From: Adineta vaga
Taxonomy: Eukaryota > Rotifera
Direction of reading: 5' to 3'
Length of the DNA stretch: 64,000 nt
Assembly (NCBI GenBank): GCA_021613535.1
Contig: CP075496.1
Coordinates: 2,666,001 to 2,730,000, forward strand
In this document: one piece after another, positions 51,863 through 63,747 of the stretch
How positions within the stretch are numbered: position 1 is the stretch's first letter
Layout: every line of letters begins with the position of its first letter
The notes under the pieces: generated by a model
Databases searched by the model: none
Told to the model about the DNA's origin: nothing
Seen by the model: the letters and a program-made list of their open reading frames with translations, nothing else
Program-made: the position numbers and the translations under genes

Positions 51863-54063
51863 ATTTGAATTTCTTCACGTTAACATTCAGAGCACTGGGC
51901 AGAAATCACTTTGCGTCAACACCAAGTTTTCCGGCCAATCGCAAAGCTCTGTTTTAATTAGACAGTCGGATTCCCTAGACGCAGCGAGTTCTAAGTTTGC
52001 TATTAAACGATGTCCGAAGTAATACGGCCCGCAAGCGAACCGCATACCGTAGCAAAACGATTCCACAGCAAGACAAGCCACTAGTCCGAACGATCAGACA
52101 CATTGCTGCATCCGAAAGCTCAGCTCCAATAGCAAGTCTACTGCTTTATCATCAAGCCCGAACACCCTAGCACTTAGAGCCAATCGTTATCCCGAAGTTG
52201 CCGATCGATTTTGCCGACTTCCCTTGTGCTACCTTGTTCTAATTGACTAGAGGCTTTTCACCTTGGAGACCTGATGCGGTTTAGAGTACAGATAAGTGCG
52301 AAATTGAATATCTCGCTCAAATTTTCAAGGATCACAAATGATGCACCGAGGAAGTAGCAAGAACGGCTACTCTTTACCTTCATTTGAACCCTATCTCCAG
52401 TTGAACTGATTCCAGGGTCGTCTGATGAAGTAACAAAGAAGAGAAAACTCTTTCCAGGACCACTTGTGATGTATTTGAGCTTGTTTGTGTTACCACATAT
52501 GTTTGACACGAAATCAAACAATCTCCGACACTTAGTACAAGAATATTAACTTGTTTCCCTTTCGATTTGATGGAATATAAATATGATATGAATATAGATA
52601 TTCCTCGTTCGGAACCCTCTTTCGAGCGCATCTTAGGACTGACTGACCCATGTCCAATAGCTGTTCACATGGAACCTTTCTCCACGTCAGTCTTCAAAGT
52701 TCTCATTTGAATAGTTGCTACTACCACTAAGATCTGTACATATGACTGCTCAAGCCACACTCACGTGTTAGCCTTCGACGCAACCATATCAACCGTCCTA
52801 CTTGTTACGACATGATGTCCGTTAATGGCTTGTTGTATCGTAACAGTCAAGTATAAGAGGCTCGCTCGAGCGCCATCCATTTTTAGGACTAGTCGATTCG
52901 GCAGGTGAGTTGTTACACACTCCTTAACGGATTCCGACTTCCATGGCCACCGTCCTGCTGTCTATATCGACCAACACCTTTTATGGTATCTGATGAGCGA
53001 GACCATCTGGCTCTTTATCTTGACGTTTTGTGCATCCAACAGCGCCAGTTCTGCTTACCAAAAATGGCCCACTTGGCACTCACATTCGCTGTTCATTCTC
53101 AATGAAGTAGAAAAATGAACTTCATACCCATTTAAAGTTTGTCAATAGGTTGAGCGTATTTTACGCCCAATGCCTCTAAACATTCGCTTTACCGGATATA
53201 ACTGTGAAAATTGAATGCCAGCTATCCTGAGGGAAACTTCGGACGGAACCAGCTACTAGATGGTTCGATTAGTCTTTCGCCCCTTAACGCATGTTTGACG
53301 ATCGATTTGCACGTCAGAACCGCTACGAACTTCCACCAGGGTTTCCCCTGGCTTCATTCTACACACGTTAAGTTCACCATCTTTCGGGTCTCATTGCATA
53401 TACTCTTACTAAGCTCTTTGCCAGCGGCAATAGAACCTGTCAGTGTTGCGTTCATTGTCATGATTTGCACCAGATGACAGAAATCACACTTCAAACATTG
53501 CAAGAATGTTCTTTACTTTCATTACGAGCAAGGCTTTTCATACAGCCGAACTCTTGCACATGCAGTGAACTCCTTAGACCGTGTTTCAAGACGGGTCGAA
53601 TAACTCGGCATTCAAAACTCCTGTTGACTTGCCGATTTCATTGACAGCCACAAAACATTAGGCATTGACAATGAATAAAACTAATATTGTTTAGATATTA
53701 GTTACTCATGTAACACAAACAATGCTCATGGCGTGCCGTACTCGAAAGTACTGAAATCAAAGAACACGTCAGTTTACCTATAACGCCAAGTCGAATTTGT
53801 TATTTATGCAAGTCATATTTTTAACACGACTAAAAGTCGCTACCAAAATAGACTGATTCGACTAGCTGTAATGTTATAGATCCAGGTTCAGTTAATACTT
53901 TGAAAATGCATCCGATTCTAGGCAAGAACATATCAATGGACTGTTGAAGTTCCAAATCAACATGTATTACCATCATATAGAAATCGAATTGAATCCAAAG
54001 TAATCTGATGAATGCGGCCATTCGTTTTCTTCTGTACGGTTTTACGTACTATTTAACTCTCTC

Positions 54064-54114
<51 letters not shown>

Positions 54115-54749
54115 GTTATAATATTTAGCTTTGGAACAAGTTTACGTCCCACGTTGGCGTAGCAATCTCAAACTACGCTACTCGAAAGGTAGACAATGTA
54201 CGGCACAGAACTATTCGTGATTATAGGACTAGCACCTTCTATGGTTAAAGCCCTGATCAAAGGAACTCACACGAACAGGCACCATACAGTAGTTACCCCA
54301 AATGCTACAATGCATGTCAGAAGTAAATCTAACACGCTTCAGCAATGAGCTTTTGCCGGTTCATTCGCCATTACTAAGGCAATCTCAGTTGATTTCTTTT
54401 CCTTTGCTTATTAATATGCTTAAGTTCAGCAAGTATTCTAATTTGACTTCAGCTTGAAATGTGAAAATAAATGGATAAGTATATATTACACACATATTTA
54501 TGTTACAAGGTCATTCGATTGCATGTTGATTATCAGTAACATGGATATGATAAAGATTTCTCATGTTATGACAGTTCACACAATAAAATTCATTTGTGTA
54601 TGTGTATAACTCCGTTTTATACGTATACAACATTATATAGAAATCTATATAATGATATATGTTATATATGTCTTGCAAGCTAGATAAAGTAATATTATCG
54701 AACTTGCCAGCAATTCATTTAGAAAATAAATGAATTTGATGTTATGTAA

Positions 54750-54904
54750 ACAAGACTGAAGCAAATTTAGCCTCGACTAATGTCTTGGCTGCTAGATGCG
54801 TTCGAGTTATTCATGCTCAATGTGTCCTGCAATTCGCATTGCTTTCTCGCACTTTGCTGCGCTCTTCATCGAATAACGAGCCGAGTGATCCACCGTACAG
54901 AATT
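54750..54904 (-). rRNA. 5.8S rRNA (gene F)
   Basis: Same as gene A; ITS2 at 54453-54749, ITS1 at 54905-55124. Confidence 0.95.
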
Positions 54905-55124
54905 ATTTTTTTTTGTTTCTGTATATGTATACAATTCGATTCATATTCAATGACAAACAACAATGATTTGTTGAATGGAAAAGTTTGAAACAAGTCACAG
55001 TTTTGAATATACTATGACTTGTTAGTTACATAATGGTGCGACACAATCATCACACATGTAATATGTATGATGATCGTGCGAAGTTAGAAGTTTTGTTTAT
55101 GATTGGAAATCAATCATAGAACGG

Positions 55125-55270
55125 TAATGATCCATACGCAGGTTCACCTACGAATACCTTGTTACGACTTTTACTTCCTCTAAATGATCCAGTTTGAGCA
55201 TCTTTTCGATAAAAACCGAACGACCCGAGAGCCGCTCGGAAAACCAAGCCGAAGATCTCACTAAAACATT

Positions 55271-55305
<35 letters not shown>

Positions 55306-56940
55306 ACAGGGACATAATCAGCACATTCTGATGAAATAGTGCTTACTAGGAATTCCTCGTTGACGGAGAATAATTGCAAGCTCCGATCCCAGTCACGAAG
55401 AGAATTTCATGGTTACCCACTTCTGTCGAAGTAGGAAGAAACATTCTGAACTCTCCAGTGTAGCGCGCGTGCAGCCTCGGACATCTAAGGGCATCACAGA
55501 CCTGTTATTGCTCCATTTCGTGTGGCTTAAAAAGTGCCACTTATCCTGCTAAGAAGTCTTGAAAAGTCCCTTCGAACTTTAGACTATTTAGTAAGCCGGA
55601 GTCTCGTTCGTTATCGAAATTAATCAGACAAATCGCTCCACGAACTACGAACGACCATGCACCACCACCCACCTAATCAAGAAAGAGCTCTCAATCTGTC
55701 AATCCTAAAAGTGTCCTGGCCGAGTAAGGTTTCCCGTGTTGAGTCAAATTAGGCCACAGGCTCCACTTCTTGTGTGTCCTTCCGTCAATTCTTTTAAGTT
55801 TCAGCTTTGCAACCATACTTCCCCCGGAACCTAAAAACTTAGATTTCTCGAGATCCGCCAGATGAGTCATATAAATAACCGCATCTAAAAGACAGTTGGC
55901 AACGTTTATGGTTTGAACTAGGACGGTATCTAATCGTCTTCGAACCTCAAACTTTCGTTCTTGATTAATGAAAACATTCTTGGCGAACGCCTTCGCTGCT
56001 GTTCGTCCTGTGGCGATCCAAGAATTTCACCTCTCACACCACAGTACGTACGCCCCCCTCTGATCCTATTAATCATTATCTCAATTTCTAAAACCAACGA
56101 AATAAAATCGAGATCTTATTTCATTATTCCATGCAATATATATAGGCGAAAGCCTGCTTTTAGCACTCTAATTTTCTCAAAGTAAACGTTCTGGCAACTG
56201 ACGACAATCGATAAAGATCATCGCCAGCCGTCCAGGCAAATGAGGATCTGTTAACCAACATGGCCAGTTAGACCAGCTAGCAACAAATACCCGAAATTCA
56301 ACTACGAGCTTTTTAAACACAGCAACTTTAGTTTTCCTTATTGGAGCTGGAATTACCGCGGCTGCTGGCACCAGACTTGCCCTCCAATTGTTAATCGATA
56401 ACCTGTTTACAGTGTTCCCATTCCGATTGTCAGCCTAAATAAGACTAACATCGTTATTTCTCTTCACTACCTCCTCGTTTTGAGAGTGGGTAATTTGCGC
56501 GCCTGCTGCCTTCCTTGGAAGTGGTCGCCGTTTCTCAGGCGGCCTCTCCAGAACCAAACCCTGATTCTCTGTACTCGTTACAACCACGGTAGACATATAA
56601 TGTACCGTCTAAAGTTGATAAGTCAGACACTTGAAAGATATGTCGTCGACACAAAAGGTCATACGATCAACACAAAGTTATTTAGAGTCACCAACAAACA
56701 GTTCCGGTTAAAGAACTAGAAGGTTTTGATCTAATAAAAGCATTCCGATATTACTACCGGAATTGTCGCATGTATTAGCCCAGGCTTTTCCTCGGTTATT
56801 CCATTTAGAATTTATGATCAAAGAAAGTTATAGCTGATGTAATGAGCCGTACGCAGTTTCACCTTAAACCAGTTCATACTTAGACATGCATGGCTTAATC
56901 TTCAAGACAAAGGAAAGCCACCGACAAGATCAATCGGAAA
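55125..56940 (-). rRNA. 18S rRNA (gene F, outermost, small indels)
   Basis: 1816 nt. Two single-base insertions relative to genes A-D: an extra G near 56235 (CCAGGCAAATG) and an extra A near 56656 (CACAAAAGGTC). This is the last rRNA gene before the array edge. Confidence 0.93.
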
Positions 56941-59900
56941 GCTTCGTTATATATATATGCATATACAAGAAGATATGTATATGCTTTTTTTCACAACAAG
57001 TCAAATGAAATCACTTCATTATGACCAGTGTTTATAATATAAATATTACATTTATATTCGTTGTTTCATCGAGACGAAACAAAACCAACCCACATCATAG
57101 GAATAAATTCATTCCTGTTTTTAATGCAACTCATTTACAAGCATTCAAGCCCAAACTATCAACATATGACCAATTATTGAAAACTGATCAACAAGATGTT
57201 AGTTTATATATGTGTGTGCGTAAGTTGAAACATTTTCAACCGCATTCACTTCTTTGCCATTCGTGATGCATTTTGTTTGCAATTAGTTCGTTTTTTTATA
57301 TGATATTTGTATATGATCATGTGAAAAGTTGACGAAGCAGCTTCGACAAACTTTTTTTTTCATCATATACAATTTATTTCATACTGCTAAACAACTGTAT
57401 CAACACAGTCATACTAGCCGAACAATCGCTTCATCACAACATCATCCTCGAGAAACTAGACCATTCTTGTGTCAGTCGAATCTGTACAAAAATTGTTATA
57501 TCGGAATCGCGTACTACGAGTTTGCTTCATATATAACTGAGGAATACGTCAATCCATCTGCTTATTCGTTTTTTCATTCACCTACGTCGTTGTATTAACT
57601 CCATATGTAATACGAAGTAGACTCAATAGATTTGCCGAATCCATTTTCTATTCAGCTATTTTATTGTAGCAACTTCATATATAATATGAGCTCGAGTTAA
57701 TCTATTTGCTTGATCATCGTCGTGTCTTCGCGTATTTCTTTTTCTTTCTTTCTTTCTTTCTTTCTTTCTTTCAACTATATACTATATACTACGACTTGGC
57801 GACCGATTCGCTTATTCGTCTTCACACCCTTGTATATTTCTTTTCTTTCCTGTATACTGTACTATTCTATATTATATATGAAGAGTGGTCAATCGCTTTG
57901 CTTATTCGTCTTTGCATTTTTACCCATTTCTTTTTCTTTCCTTCAACGTCATATTCTGTAGGAAACCTAGTCAATCCATTTGCTGATTCGTACTTGGTTA
58001 GTAAGCTATTTTTTTTACTTCATCTTCATCTTCACATATAATATATAGTAAAATCAACCTATTTACTAATTCATTCGTTTATATGTATTCATTTCATTTA
58101 CGTGTTTTCAACTTCATATTACATATAAAATCCACTCAATCTATTAACTACGTAGTTTGTTGTCTTGTACTCAGTTAAATCTTTTTTTTCTCTTCAATTG
58201 CATATTATATATAAAACCTAGTCAATCGATTTACTTATTCAGCTTTTTTTTTCTTTTTCTTCGCTCTCTCTCTCTCTCTTTCATTGTCATATACAATATC
58301 AAATTGAGTCAATTGATTTGTCTGTTCATTTTTCTACATTTTACTATTCCTTTTTTTTTCTCCTTTCAATCAACATTATCATATAGAACATAAAGTTAAA
58401 GCAACGTATTTACTAAATCAGTTTTCATCAATAAGCTGATTGATTTGTTTCAATTGTATACTTTGAATAAAATGATATATCTTGTTGTGTTAGAATATGT
58501 ATATCTATCTAGATTTTATACATATGACAGATATTAGAAGTCGTTCTCTTCTTATCATTAAATAAGTAAAAGTAAAGAAAACATAATCATATAGTCAAGA
58601 ATTAGTTTGTTTTTCGAAATTTTCTTCTTCTTTTTTTGTTCGCACATTATATATATCTCTTTTGATTTTCTTTCATTCGTTATTTATATATAACTTCTTC
58701 AATAGAATCTTGTTTCTTAACGTTCTTTTATGCCATCATTTTCTTTCTCTCATTCTTCGTTTTTAATATGATTTAATTTTTCAAACAGATCAAACTGTGA
58801 ACGTCAAATCATCGATTTTGTTTTATTCTACTGCTCATTATAGATGTCATGCAATGAAATATTCTTATTTCATTTGTTCGATAGATGAATAAAATACTCG
58901 AATCAAATTTTCTTCATTCGTTTGCTTTTTTTCTTATTCAATTTCTTTCTTTTGCCCATATATATCCTGCATTCGAAATATTTCATACTTCTACGTGTTT
59001 ATATCATCACACATACATATATACGTACGATCGAGAAAATCTTTCTTCATTCTTATTTCATGATCACATACATCTTCTAGATGATTACATATATAGATCT
59101 CAAGTATAGAATGATTGTATTTGTTAGCGTGATTTATTCTTCTATAAAAATCAATCATAAAACTACTATTTTCTATTTTATGATAAAATATATACGTTTT
59201 TCTATAAATCTTCATGCATTTCATATTCAAGCATATTTTCTGATTGTTATTTTCATAAGAATAAATATGATATTTTATATTTCAATATTAAGATTTATTT
59301 GATTTTCGTTTTCTATATCAAAATCAATCAAGATAAATATTCGTTATACATGTCCATCTATATTCATCAAGTATTCAACTCTCTATATAGATATACTGAT
59401 CTACGAAAAGATTAAACCTTTGATTTTCATTCTCACTCTCATTCACCCTACGTATTTTCTTTCATTTTATATGCTTTAGAAAATTGCAAATGATATTTTT
59501 TTATTCGTATAAGTATATAAGTTTACAAATCGATTTTTCTTCACTTTTAATATTGACTATTTGTTCATCTTTGAGATAGTTTAAACTTTTCATACATACA
59601 TACATATATATTCATTCATAGAATATAGAAGATAATACTATATTTCTATGCTACAAGTTGTATGAAATTGTATTGAAAAAAAGAAGATTTTACATTCATA
59701 GCAACAATCGATGAAAATGACAGAGCAGATTGATGTTTAGATCGTATAGAATGTGTATGTAGAATATAAGAATGAAAAGTTTCATTAAATTGATTGAATG
59801 AATTCGTTCATGTCACGAATAATATGCTGATTACTTTGCGAGAGATTTGACGAAAATGACGTTGAAATCATTATAATAATTGCATTGAAGATGAAACATA

Positions 59901-60378
59901 TATAATTTTTGTTGTTTTTTTTCTATTTCACATCTTATGAATCTAGAGATTGATAGAATCGTCGAATCGAAAGCTATACAAGTCAATGATATAATGTGTA
60001 TTAAATGTATATCGAGAAAAGAATTTCTAAATGTTCTATATACTATCTATTTGTATTCACAATAGTAAACATCGAATTTGATTGGAATTATTAAATGCAC
60101 AAGATATATGTTCATAATATAATATAAATTCGACTATTATGATAATATCAGAGCAGATGAATTCGAATAGAATCCAAATAAATGAAATGAGAAAACTGTT
60201 AGAAATGATGATTTCATATATGCATTTCATTTCATCATATGACATCTTCGAGATGATTCTGATTCGATATGTGTGGTCGTGTTTCGATACATGTTGTGGT
60301 TTTGTATATATTGTCATCATATAATTCAGATGATTATTTGTATTGTTAAAATTTGATCAAGATGAAAACGTAGAGAAT
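56941..60378 (-). other. Terminal, truncated and diverged intergenic spacer
   Basis: The 5' ETS and first repeats (56941 to about 57925) match the other units almost exactly. Beyond about 57925 the sequence aligns in order with IGS1-5 but with many substitutions and indels. The last clear match is GAAAACGTAGAGAA at about 60364-60377, equivalent to about 6918 in IGS1. The 28S-end hairpins and any further 28S are absent, so the array ends here. Confidence 0.8.
57526..58420 (-). repeat. Terminal IGS degenerate ~80 bp tandem repeats
   Basis: Same repeat block; TTTC tract at about 57735-57771. Copies after about 57925 are diverged but keep the ~80 bp spacing (for example near 58114 and 58199). 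Confidence 0.6.
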
Positions 60379-60876
60379 TCTTTTGTTTTTATTTTGTTAT
60401 TTTACGTTGGGAGAAATGAATTGCGTTATGTTTTTATTTGGAACTTATTTACTTTCAGTTTGACTTACAAAATTCTGAGCAACGGAGATTGAGAAATTGT
60501 CTCGGTCGTGTTGTACTTCATAATTTTAGCTTTCACTTATTTTTTTGAAGCAGAATGATTTAATTTATGCTGAACATATTTTTTAATTCGATGAAGAACT
60601 CATATCTCTAGTTTTGAATTAATTTGTATCGAATATTTCGAATTCCAAGTAAATGATATTTGCTTATTTTTTTTTGTTTAATATTTTATTAAATTTTCAT
60701 GTTCCATTGTATAATACTAGGGTTTTTGTTTATTATTTGATTTGTTAGTAAGATATTTGTTTTTTTGTAAACATCACCTTGTGTCAGTGTGATCACAGCA
60801 TGATAGATTTGGAAAGTGTTTTAGGAGATTCAAGTTTTATTGAATTGCAGTAATGGTTTTCTTTTGAAGTAGAAGT
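60379..60876. other. Array-flank junction, AT-rich, no gene seen
   Basis: AT-rich DNA after the last clear IGS homology. A weak resemblance to IGS may continue to about 60440 (TGTTATTTTAC). Nothing else is recognisable. Confidence 0.5.
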
Positions 60877-61200
60877 TTGGCAAAATTCTTCGAGAGGGTG
60901 GGAGTTCGTGTAGATGTGGATGAATACAAGAGACCCACAGCCGCACACCCTATAATCCTTATTATGAGTGTTGGTAGATGGTCAGCAGTCACTATAAAAA
61001 CGTACTTTTCAATGGTAACGCCAGTGGTAACTCAGTTTTTTCAAAAACGAGAAAATTTAAGAAAAAAACGAAATTCATCGAAAAAAGGAGTATTTAGGTC
61101 TAGGTTCATGATGATAACTCACTGAAAATCTGTTTGTTTGGGGAAAACTAACATATAATTGTATAGAGAAAGCTTAGGCGCGTCTTTCTATGTAATAAAA
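60877..61200. other. Unassigned AT-rich flank
   Basis: An 82-codon open frame exists on the + strand (60877-61125), but it is lysine/arginine-rich at its end, has no recognisable motif and is probably chance. A short palindromic A/T stretch lies near 61211-61235. Confidence 0.3.
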
Positions 61201-61800
61201 TCAATTTCGATTTTTTTGAAAAAGTAGTTTTTCTAAGCGGAGGGGCTCCTTAACTCGATTCGTGATGGTAGATAAAGCGTACTTTCCAACTTTTCTTTGA
61301 AAGAATTTGTGTATTCTCTGTAACAACCCGATGTTGATCAGCTGCTGAGCTGTTGGTGTTATTTCCACAATATTTTTTCTTTTTTTGAGCTCTGCTGAAG
61401 CTTTTCCAACTACTTTTCGCAACTTGTCGATTTGTTGGTATGTTGAGCAAAACCATATTTTGGAATGTTTCTGATTTTCTTCCAATGCCTGCCTAAATAT
61501 CTTACCTACAGTCATAGCTTCAGAATAGACTACTACTGATAACTGATTTCAAGATAGTTCACCATCGATCTTGTTTGCAACTTTCTCTTTCACGAGATCA
61601 TGCACTTTATCTATAATAGATTGTGCATAAAGACTAGGTAGTACTCTCTTTGGAAGTATTTTTTATGATCACGTTTCTTGAACAAGTAACAACTTTATCC
61701 ATGTTAAGGTTGTTGTTAACTGAAGCTGAAGGAGTTGGCGCAACAACTGAACTTTTCATTTTCAAATGTTGAGCCTTGACACCTGTATTTATTTTTATGA
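61201..61800 (-). pseudogene. Decayed coding relic, unidentified
   Basis: A coding-like frame of about 150 codons runs from about 61662 to 61201, broken by a TGA at 61549-61551. A second frame (about 61800 to 61670, beginning near TGVKAQHLKM) appears to be its upstream continuation across a frameshift in an A-run near 61660. The joined relic would be about 200 codons, lysine-rich, with no domain I recognise. It lies downstream, on the same strand, of a retrotransposon relic and might be part of a mobile element; that is inference. Confidence 0.35.
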
Positions 61801-62032
61801 ACTATCGATGTATCGCTTTTGCGAGCCGGTTTCACGAATCGAAACGTTTATTGATGTTTACACAAATAATAGGAGAAGGACAAAAGATTCGATAAGTAAT
61901 ACATAAACACTAATATATACATGTTTAAATGAACAAAGACACAAAGAAAAGAAACAAAAGAAGAGAAAAGAAAACAAGCAACAGCAAAGAAATCGAAGAA
62001 AAAGAAACATCAAGAGTAAAACTTGAACACTA
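61801..62032. other. Purine-rich spacer
   Basis: The + strand is strongly A/G-rich (AAAGAAAAGAAAC type) over about 61930-62015. No gene seen. On the minus strand it would be a pyrimidine-rich 3' tail to the relic above it. Confidence 0.4.
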
Positions 62033-62294
62033 TTAAAGCTTGATCTTGGTCTTAAACACCCCTACTATTGCCAATGGTTCTTCTTTTTTGAATTTGTCCT
62101 CAGTAGAAATCAAGCACCTTAGGTACCAATATGGTTTTATACAATTCTACTCGTACCCACACCCGACACTGCACTTTAGTCTTTATATTAACTTCAAAAG
62201 ACGCTTTTTCATTCAAAGATAGTTTGTCTTTGAGTCCTTCTTTCGGATTCAAAAGCACTTCGCCAGTTGCATCGGTAGATAAGAGATATGAATG
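62033..62294 (-). pseudogene. Decayed coding relic, unidentified C-terminal end
   Basis: Two overlapping minus-strand frames read as one protein end if joined by a frameshift near 62150. The first runs 62294 to 62100 (contains KEGLKDKLSLNEKASF and VQCRVWVRVE). The second ends with TAA at 62033-62035 (contains YWYLRCLIS and KKEEPLAIVGVFKTKIKL). Composition is unlike the AT-rich background. I do not recognise the family. Confidence 0.35.
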
Positions 62295-62405
62295 TCACCT
62301 TTCATACAGTAATAGACAAGTCGTTGACTAAGTTATCTCTATGGGGTGGAGTAGGGAGAGCACACCGTTCTAGTTGCCATTAACACAATAGCGGTTTTTT
62401 GTTAT

Positions 62406-63075
62406 TTATTTTTGATTTTCCAGGTCGATAAACCACGACAATGCAACTTCGATTATCATAGCCGTTTTATTGACCGCGTCAACAACAGGCAGATTAAGTT
62501 TATCATGACGTATGTTAGTCCACATTTGTACGGGTTGATTCCAGTACAGCTTAGTAATATCATTTTCTTGTAAAGAGTCAACTTTTTGTATGTAATGAGG
62601 CGGCGGTGGATCGTACTTCTTGCATACTATATAATATAAATCTCTTGCTACGGAGTCATGTCGATCTATATAAAAAGTTGGTAGCCATTTTGGGGCGGCA
62701 CGAGATGACATGCTCTATAGTTTCCATGAAACCGTCACACATTCCACATTGGATAGTGTTTTCCTTGTCACAAAAAGCTGGATGAGGTCTTGTGATGAGA
62801 TATCCTTCTTGTGCAGCTAGTACATTTCTTACTCCAACGGTAGAGATCGATCATACTTGCAACCATAGAAAGGAAGCGTTCATGTTGATATTTTGTGTTG
62901 TGTGTAGAACACGTTCGGAGATATCTAGATTGTTCCATTTATCGAGAAGTCTGTTGGTGTTGACATTTCAAAGTAACTTGATCATGTTTTGGACCACGTT
63001 TTCAGCGCTTCTGAATTGAAAACCATCTACTATGCCTGTAGAAGTTTTTAGATCAGATTCAGTATTTATATTTTA
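62406..63075 (-). pseudogene. Non-LTR retrotransposon relic: C-terminal CCHC and restriction-like endonuclease region
   Basis: The upstream frame (63075 to about 62640) has in-frame TGAs at 62968-62970 and 62851-62853 and includes DKWNNLDISERVL, VRNVLAAQEGYLITR and a CCHC-like CGMC...ETIEHVISC (about 62710-62760). A frameshift leads into the 62711-62406 frame with RHDSVARDLYYIV, KLYWNQPVQ and VDAVNKTAMIIEVA. This order (CCHC, RHD segment, PD-x12-14-D/E) is typical of the C-terminus of RLE-encoding non-LTR elements (R2, R4, NeSL, HERO type). The PD of the endonuclease is replaced by LN while the 14-residue spacing to the E is kept. No reverse transcriptase domain was found upstream, so this is a broken fragment. 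Confidence 0.6.
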
Positions 63076-63405
63076 GGATCTTAAAACAGCTCGCACGTCA
63101 CTAATAGTATTTGGTTTTCCTCTGTTGGCTGTATTTTTGAATACGGTATAATGAAGGCTTCATATAATTTCTCATACATAAATAAGCCCATGTGTATATG
63201 GATATTTCCTCGATTAAATCGTATACCGATTTTAGGTCGCACTCACCTTTTTTAAGTCGTCAGGTAGAAGCGAGATCTGGCGTTAGCTTTATACTTGGCT
63301 TTTCCTTCGATGAGCATTCTTCGAATTTTTTGTCAAATTGTTCTACTTCAGTAAGTTGCGTGTCGTATTCAATACTACCTTTCATTAAATTAACACTAAC
63401 ATAAA
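63076..63405 (-). other. Flank with a short open frame and splice-donor-like site
   Basis: A 41-codon minus-strand frame (63260-63385; starts MKGSIEYDTQ) with acidic and lysine-rich composition. Shortly after it is AAAAAAG followed by GTGAGTG, a good splice-donor match, near 63240. It could be a fragment of a split or decayed gene. No homology recognised. Confidence 0.25.
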
Positions 63406-63747
63406 TCAACGAAAAAAAGAAAAGAAATGAGCAAAACAGTAAAACACAACAAAAAAAGAAAATGGGGAGGGTGGCACGTATAAAATTCGGATACTACTAA
63501 GATTTACCTTTGATTTTCCCAAAAGACGTTTATTGGACGATTGAGTGCGTTCCGTGACGGCATGAGAGTTGATCGTCGCACCGTCATCTCTTATAGTATT
63601 TACATTGCTGGAAGTTTTCAGATCTGTATCTAATGGTCGTGACGCAGCAACAAAGTTGACCAGCAAATTTCGCTTGCTACGATCGTTTATTGTATAGAAT
63701 GAGACACTACGTGAAAGTAGGCTACTTACCTCGCGTAAACATGTCAT
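63406..63747 (-). CDS. Uncharacterised open reading frame, 113 codons
   Basis: ATG at 63747. No family recognised. The last third (PSPFSFFVVF and beyond) is pyrimidine-rich and looks like intron or UTR rather than protein. The sense strand has splice-donor-like sites directly after codon 6 (GAG then GTAAGTAG) and at CAAAG then GTAAATC near 63507, and an acceptor-like pyrimidine tract ending in TAG near 63398. A TATAAATA box lies about 45-50 bp upstream of the ATG. It may be the 5' part of a spliced gene or a relic. Confidence 0.25.
   Translation of the reverse strand: MTCLREVSSLLSRSVSFYTINDRSKRNLLVNFVAASRPLDTDLKTSSNVNTIRDDGATINSHAVTERTQSSNKRLLGKSKVNLSSIRILYVPPSPFSFFVVFYCFAHFFSFFR

Larger units (their letters stand above)
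50081..54452 (-). rRNA. 28S rRNA (gene F, interrupted by R-like element)
   Basis: 4372 bp including 598 bp of insertion plus duplication. It belongs to the outermost unit of the array. Private differences: an extra A near 50098, an extra TC in the pyrimidine run near 50890, and one missing C near 51975. Altered R2-site bases at 51823-51824. Confidence 0.95.

Noticed and set aside
1-60378. CRISPR-like or prokaryotic system suggested by regular repeats
   Set aside because: The repeats are whole eukaryotic rDNA units and degenerate spacer repeats; there are no short identical repeats with unique spacers.
60877-61125. 82-codon + strand open frame in the flank
   Set aside because: No motif, and a charged low-complexity tail; neighbouring coding-like relics are on the other strand.
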